From NCBI RefSeq assembly GCF_003352465.1, contig NZ_CP031153.1, positions 2,160,465 through 2,224,464 of the forward strand: a stretch of 64,000 nucleotides of DNA, given 5' to 3'. The stretch comes from Kordia sp. SMS9. GTDB taxonomy: Bacteria; Bacteroidota; Bacteroidia; Flavobacteriales; Flavobacteriaceae. The number at the start of each line of letters is the position of its first letter. The first letter of the stretch is position 1. Below, piece by piece: positions 60,701-64,000 of the stretch. Made by a program: the position numbers and the translations under genes. The notes under the pieces were generated by a model. The model worked only from the letters and a program-made list of their open reading frames with translations, was not told the DNA's origin and searched no databases.

Positions 60701-61213
60701 GATGGAGAATTATTGCAAAAAGATGAAGATGGACGGTTTACAGGAATAGAACATATTGCCTACGTAGAATTGACTCGTTTGGTAAACACCTATAAAAGAA
60801 AGCTAAAACTCAAAAGGAAAATACGCAAAACATTTGATAAAATGCCTGTAGATGTTCGGATTGTGATCGATTGGAATCATAATGATACCGATATTGATTT
60901 GTGGGTTTTTGATCCGAAAGGGGAGAAGGCTTCGTATCAAAATCAACGTACTAAAATAGGCGGAAGAATGTCTGACGATTTAACACAAGGATACGGACCT
61001 GAAGAATTTATGCTGAAAAATGCCATAAAAGGTGAATACAAAGTAGTTGTGGATCATTATTCAAGTTCTGAACAAAAAGTATCTGGCCCTACTATTTTAA
61101 AAGTAGCATTGTACACCAACTACGGAAAGGAAAACGAACAGAAAAAGACAGCAATTATTCGATTGTCTGAAGATGTTGACGAACTAGAAGTTGGGAATTT
61201 GGTGTTTGAATAA
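57740..61213 (+). CDS. Large VIT - VWA - carboxypeptidase-like - plug - TPR - DUF2135 protein
   Basis: A 1157-residue exported chimera with a signal peptide (about 1-19, ending VFAQ). A VIT domain (about 20-150) is followed by a VWA domain (about 255-400), whose metal site is DASYS (serine after Asp, but final Ser/Thr positions uncertain). A Gln/Thr-rich linker (about 585-640) leads to a carboxypeptidase-regulatory-like domain (about 645-715, GTIVDDEGMPLPGANV). A SusC-plug-like domain follows (about 725-840, ending IFGSKARGGAIYIMTKKG), then TPR-like repeats (about 900-1000). A C-terminal DUF2135 domain has DWNHNDTDIDLWVFDPKG. There is no barrel after the plug. Likely periplasmic or surface-bound. 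Confidence 0.83.
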   Translation: MKPFFYFFLCLFCVNVFAQHTPKVTVAGENDLQLTDVKVTVEIVGNLAVTTYDMKFYNGLDRTLEGELVFPLAEGQMVSGFSMDVNGKMRDAVIVEKELGRVAYETTIRRKIDPGLLEKTEGNNYRARVYPLFAKSHKHIIVKFEQELSTLNGKQSYELPLGISQNLDAFSVEMNVFNAQSPTVSKANYKDFFFQKKGEAFTAKTTKNNHAPTQQIVIQIPNKTNQEKLATYNGHFNYYKALQPNVRLKKKPTKITILWDASYSMSYKDLDTELKVLLSYLEYVRNVKVNFIAFNNTIQTEKELIVKDGNTTAVLDAINNVQYDGGTKLNVLESVRIKADEILLFSDGLANLGDFTMKQKIPVYAINSLVTANHQQLTAITTQSGGNYLNLIRVDYAKATQLLKMETYQFLGVIHDENVREVYPKQRVNVYQDFSISGQFSKDTELTLLFGYGGRVTQKIPVTIEASNGTNAVKRLWAKQKLARLNRNKIENKKEITSLALKYSLITDYTSMIILDRIQDYVRYKIEPPKELKEEYKKYLEVVKNEEMLQKERILNRKKQLFDGYKTVLDWYQAKIVVEEEKPVSNAEAQTTATSQQEDQQVTVAETQTIETETAIQTETAIQTETNTNTQTAVQINEGVGELMTITGTIVDDEGMPLPGANVVVKHSNKGAITDFDGKYTIQAKKGQQLEITYVGYGTMQKEITSQTVNAKMELGERLEAVTVVGYGGSVNSAKIAYSVATVSSEYVKQYGNPSDEIRKIRETIEMLISASSSLSENNKPLFFINGKISNQRNFRKIQEKEIAQLGILKNEEATAIFGSKARGGAIYIMTKKGMVKNREAINAFNKKMVSNIEMKSWNANMPYIKELEKETTIANAYTKYLEIRKSYVKVPSFYLDVADFFHSRQATETAITIITNLLEIELHNYELLKAAAYKFEYFKRYKMAVLAYEKVLELRPEEPQSYRDLALAYEQVGDIQKSYDLLSKLCDGELLQKDEDGRFTGIEHIAYVELTRLVNTYKRKLKLKRKIRKTFDKMPVDVRIVIDWNHNDTDIDLWVFDPKGEKASYQNQRTKIGGRMSDDLTQGYGPEEFMLKNAIKGEYKVVVDHYSSSEQKVSGPTILKVALYTNYGKENEQKKTAIIRLSEDVDELEVGNLVFE

Positions 61214-61254
61214 AAGCGATTAATTTCAAATTTTGCGGTATTTTTGTGGTCTGA

Positions 61255-62166
61255 ATGGAGTTTGAAATAGAAAATATACCAATTCAAGAAGTTACGCTCA
61301 ACTTTGCAACAGACGTGCGATTATTCGTCAAGCGAGAAGATTTGATACATCCGTTTGTTTCTGGGAATAAATTTAGGAAACTCAAGTACAATCTCGCGGA
61401 AGCCAAAAACAAAAAACATGACACGTTATTGACTTTCGGCGGCGCGTTTTCCAATCATATTGCGGCAGTGGCGGCAGCAGGAAAGTTACATGGATTTCAA
61501 ACGATTGGCATCATTAGAGGAGAAGAATTGAACTCCGAAATTGACAGCAATCCTACGTTGAAATTTGCACAGAAAAACGGCATGCAGTTTCACTTTGTTT
61601 CGCGTCAAGCGTATCGCGAAAAGACTTCTGAAACCTTCATCACACAATTAAAACAAACATTTGGACGTTTTTATAGTATTCCTGAAGGAGGAACAAACAA
61701 ATTGGCGGTACAAGGTTGTGCCGAAATCATCACAGAAAACGAGCGTGATTTTGACACCATTTGTTGTGCTGTCGGTACTGGCGGAACCATTGCAGGAATT
61801 TGTGAAGGAGCGTTTGCACATCAACAAATACTGGGTTTTCCTGCGTTGAAAGGTGATTTTTTACAGAAAGAAGTTTCACAACTAACAGACCAAAACAATT
61901 GGAAGTTGATCAGCAAATATCATTTTGGTGGTTACGGGAAAGTTTCTGATGAATTGATCGCGTTTATCAATCAATTCAAACAACAAACAAACATTCCGCT
62001 CGATCCAATTTACACAGGAAAAATGCTTTTTGGCATCATAGATTTGATCAAAAACGGGCATTTTGGCAAACAAAATCGTATTTTAGCGATTCATTCTGGT
62101 GGATTGCAAGGAATTGAAGGTATGAACCAGAAACTACAGAAAAAAGGACAAAAAACGATCGTATAA
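61255..62166 (+). CDS. D-cysteine desulfhydrase / ACC deaminase family PLP enzyme
   Basis: A fold-type II PLP enzyme of 303 residues. The PLP lysine is in VSGNKFRKLKYNL (about 32-44), and phosphate-binding TFGGAFSNH (about 60-68) and GTGGT (about 173-177) are present. It belongs to the group annotated as 1-aminocyclopropane-1-carboxylate deaminase or D-cysteine desulfhydrase; for most bacteria outside rhizobacteria the latter is more plausible. It overlaps nothing and is followed after 4 bases by the glucosaminidase gene. Confidence 0.88.
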   Translation: MEFEIENIPIQEVTLNFATDVRLFVKREDLIHPFVSGNKFRKLKYNLAEAKNKKHDTLLTFGGAFSNHIAAVAAAGKLHGFQTIGIIRGEELNSEIDSNPTLKFAQKNGMQFHFVSRQAYREKTSETFITQLKQTFGRFYSIPEGGTNKLAVQGCAEIITENERDFDTICCAVGTGGTIAGICEGAFAHQQILGFPALKGDFLQKEVSQLTDQNNWKLISKYHFGGYGKVSDELIAFINQFKQQTNIPLDPIYTGKMLFGIIDLIKNGHFGKQNRILAIHSGGLQGIEGMNQKLQKKGQKTIV

Positions 62167-62170
62167 ACGC

Positions 62171-63013
62171 ATGAAGAAACAACTTATTTATACACTTTTA
62201 GGTTTATTGATATTATCAAGTTGTGGAACGCAAAATCGGGTTTCCAAAACAAAGAAGAAGACAAAAAAAACGACAACGGTTGTGAAAACAACGCCCAAAG
62301 AAAAGCCTGTTGATGTTGTAACTCCTAAAGAAGAAATCGTTATTAAAACACCGAAAGCAACTCCGACAAAGAGTTTGACAGAAGTGTATATAGAAACGTA
62401 TCGCGATGTGGCAAAACGTCAAATGGAATCACACGGAATTCCAGCAAGTATTACCTTAGCACAAGGAATTTTAGAATCTGGATCTGGAAAAGGCGAATTG
62501 ACCATGCGTTCTAACAATCATTTCGGAATTAAATGTCACAAAGGTTGGAATGGCGCGCGTGTATACCACGATGATGATGAAGATCAGGAATGTTTTCGAA
62601 AGTATGCAAATCCGGCATATTCCTTTACAGATCATTCGTTATTTTTAACGGGAAGATCGCGGTATGCTTCCTTATTCAAATTACCAAAAGACGATTACAA
62701 AGCTTGGGCAAGAGGTTTAAAAAAAGCAGGATACGCAACGGATCGTAAATATCCGAAAAAATTAATCTCGCTTATTGAACGCTACGAGTTGTACAAATAC
62801 GACGCAGAAGTATTGGGGAAAAAGCCAGAAGATGCCAAAAAAGTAACTACACATAATGACCGTTATACGGTTTCTAAAGGCGATACTTTGTATAGTATTG
62901 CCAGAAAACACAAAATCACCGTTGCCAAATTGAAATCCTTAAATGGATTGGAGAATAATGATATTTTCGTTGGTCAGGTGTTGTTTGTAAAACCACTTCC
63001 GAAAGATTTTTAA
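62171..63013 (+). CDS. Lipoprotein N-acetylglucosaminidase (GH73) with LysM
   Basis: A 280-residue peptidoglycan hydrolase. The lipobox LILSSC puts Cys at about 18, then comes a Lys/Thr/Pro linker (about 22-65). The mannosyl-glycoprotein endo-beta-N-acetylglucosaminidase-like domain (about 75-210) has [17 protein letters not shown] with the likely catalytic Glu, and [13 protein letters not shown] LysM domain closes the protein (about 232-277, [16 protein letters not shown]). It probably trims cell-wall glycan strands from the periplasmic face. It is 22 bases before hemL. Confidence 0.9.
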   Translation: MKKQLIYTLLGLLILSSCGTQNRVSKTKKKTKKTTTVVKTTPKEKPVDVVTPKEEIVIKTPKATPTKSLTEVYIETYRDVAKRQMESHGIPASITLAQGILESGSGKGELTMRSNNHFGIKCHKGWNGARVYHDDDEDQECFRKYANPAYSFTDHSLFLTGRSRYASLFKLPKDDYKAWARGLKKAGYATDRKYPKKLISLIERYELYKYDAEVLGKKPEDAKKVTTHNDRYTVSKGDTLYSIARKHKITVAKLKSLNGLENNDIFVGQVLFVKPLPKDF

Positions 63014-63035
63014 TTTAAAAAACAGCATAAAAAAG

Positions 63036-64000
63036 ATGGAATATAAACGAAGCAGTGCATTGTTTGCCGAAGCTCAAAAAGTGATTCCTGGTGGTGTAAA
63101 CTCACCAGTTCGCGCGTTTAAAGCCGTTGGTGGTACACCAGTTTTCGTAAAAGAAGCCAAAGGCGCATATATTATTGATGAAGATGACAAGAAATATATT
63201 GAATATATCAATTCTTGGGGACCTATGATTTTAGGGCATGCGCACAAACCTGTGATTGATGCCGTTATAGACAAAGCCAAAAAAGGAACTTCCTTTGGAA
63301 TGCCTACCGAGATTGAAACCAAGATTGCCGAATTGGCCGTTTCCATGGTGCCAAATATTGATATGATTCGTTTTGTAAATAGCGGAACAGAAGCGTGTAT
63401 GAGTGCCGTTCGTTTGGCAAGAGGATTTACAGGGAAAGATAAAATGATCAAGTTTGCAGGGTGTTATCACGGACATAGCGATGCTTTTTTGATTCAAGCA
63501 GGAAGTGGCGCTATAACTTTTGGAAGTCCCAACAGTCCTGGTGTTACCCAAGGAACTGCGAAAGATACCTTGTTGGCACGCTTTAACGATTTGGAACATG
63601 TGAAGCAAATTATTTCTGAAAACGAAGGCGAAATTGCCTGTATTATTGTAGAGCCTGTTGCGGGAAATATGGGATGTATTCCTCCTGTAGAAGGCTTTTT
63701 AGAAGGCTTACGCGAAGTATGTGATGCACATCATATTTTGTTAGTTTTTGATGAGGTCATGACAGGATTCCGATTGGCAAAAGGTGGCGTGCAAGAATTA
63801 CTAGGCGTACATGCGGATATTGTGTGTTTTGGAAAAGTAATTGGTGGCGGATTGCCTGTGGGCGCTTTTGCATCTCGTAAAGAAATTATGAGTCATCTCG
63901 CACCATTGGGACCTGTGTATCAAGCAGGAACTTTGAGTGGAAATCCACTTGCAATGGCAGCAGGATTGGCAATGTTAGAAGAGTTGAATAAAGGAGATGT
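63036..64000 (+). CDS. hemL: Glutamate-1-semialdehyde 2,1-aminomutase, partial (C-terminus beyond window)
   Basis: A PLP enzyme making 5-aminolevulinate for haem from glutamate-1-semialdehyde. The first 321 residues are visible and the family length is about 430. Start [20 protein letters not shown]; then [32 protein letters not shown] and the PLP-lysine region [14 protein letters not shown]. The frame is open to the window edge with no break. Confidence 0.95.
   Translation, partial: MEYKRSSALFAEAQKVIPGGVNSPVRAFKAVGGTPVFVKEAKGAYIIDEDDKKYIEYINSWGPMILGHAHKPVIDAVIDKAKKGTSFGMPTEIETKIAELAVSMVPNIDMIRFVNSGTEACMSAVRLARGFTGKDKMIKFAGCYHGHSDAFLIQAGSGAITFGSPNSPGVTQGTAKDTLLARFNDLEHVKQIISENEGEIACIIVEPVAGNMGCIPPVEGFLEGLREVCDAHHILLVFDEVMTGFRLAKGGVQELLGVHADIVCFGKVIGGGLPVGAFASRKEIMSHLAPLGPVYQAGTLSGNPLAMAAGLAMLEELNKGD

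Overview
The window is about 64 kb of AT-rich chromosome from a member of the Bacteroidota, most likely a marine Flavobacteriaceae. The evidence is sparse Shine-Dalgarno sites with A-rich translation starts, promoters of the TTTG/TAnnTTTG type, GLPGLI proteins, DUF5686 and DUF4136 proteins, SusC-like domains, and a GG-leader peptide precursor of the kind that is numerous in Kordia. The genus is only a guess. I saw no rRNA, tRNA, CRISPR array, transposase or prophage. Both edges cut a gene: etfB on the left and hemL on the right.

Layout. 1-7.5 kb: central energy genes (etfB, pdhB, a DUF5686 outer-membrane protein, soluble and membrane pyrophosphatases), then a 120-bp tandem repeat array. 8-15 kb: rhomboid protease, methyltransferase, an 833-residue protein with a degenerate M48-like zincin, an orphan Cys/Thr-rich RiPP precursor, and a deoxynucleoside kinase. 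15-23 kb: an OmpR-type two-component system divergent from a GLPGLI / retropepsin-PDZ / GLPGLI / outer-membrane-barrel cluster. 23.4-29.9 kb: three unrecognised genes, a NarL-type two-component pair, a PqiA-like protein, an oxidoreductase and a DinB-like protein. 30-37 kb: methionine and SAM synthesis, metK on the minus strand and metY-metX-thrA on the plus strand. 37-43 kb: hexapeptide-repeat protein, AraC regulator, lipoprotein, ATP-grasp enzyme, Lrp regulator. 43.5-49 kb: branched-chain 2-oxoacid dehydrogenase E2, ilvE and a fused E1. 49-64 kb: a YwqK-like repeat protein, a Roco protein with a DUF4062/TIR-like tail, DUF4136, urocanate hydratase, small proteins, a C1A protease, a large VIT/VWA/plug/TPR/DUF2135 chimera, a D-cysteine desulfhydrase/ACC deaminase homologue, a LysM glucosaminidase and hemL.

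The most interesting region is 31.3-32.3 kb. Upstream of metY-metX-thrA are two consecutive short open reading frames packed with Met and Cys codons. Each is followed by a strong intrinsic terminator, and each carries near its 3' end a copy (exact or partial) of the terminator's 3' arm. This is the layout of ribosome-mediated attenuation, here in two serial stages, apparently sensing Met-tRNA and Cys-tRNA charging. On the opposite strand, in front of metK, the 5' UTR matches the SAM-II riboswitch pattern with an extra hairpin. The divergent region would then sense the precursor amino acids with leader peptides and the end product SAM with an aptamer.

Other leads are an intergenic hairpin family with compensatory changes between copies, a perfect 28-bp palindrome at the etfB promoter, three TTAAC boxes at exact 10-bp spacing next to the OmpR-type system, the orphan RiPP precursor, and the Roco protein.
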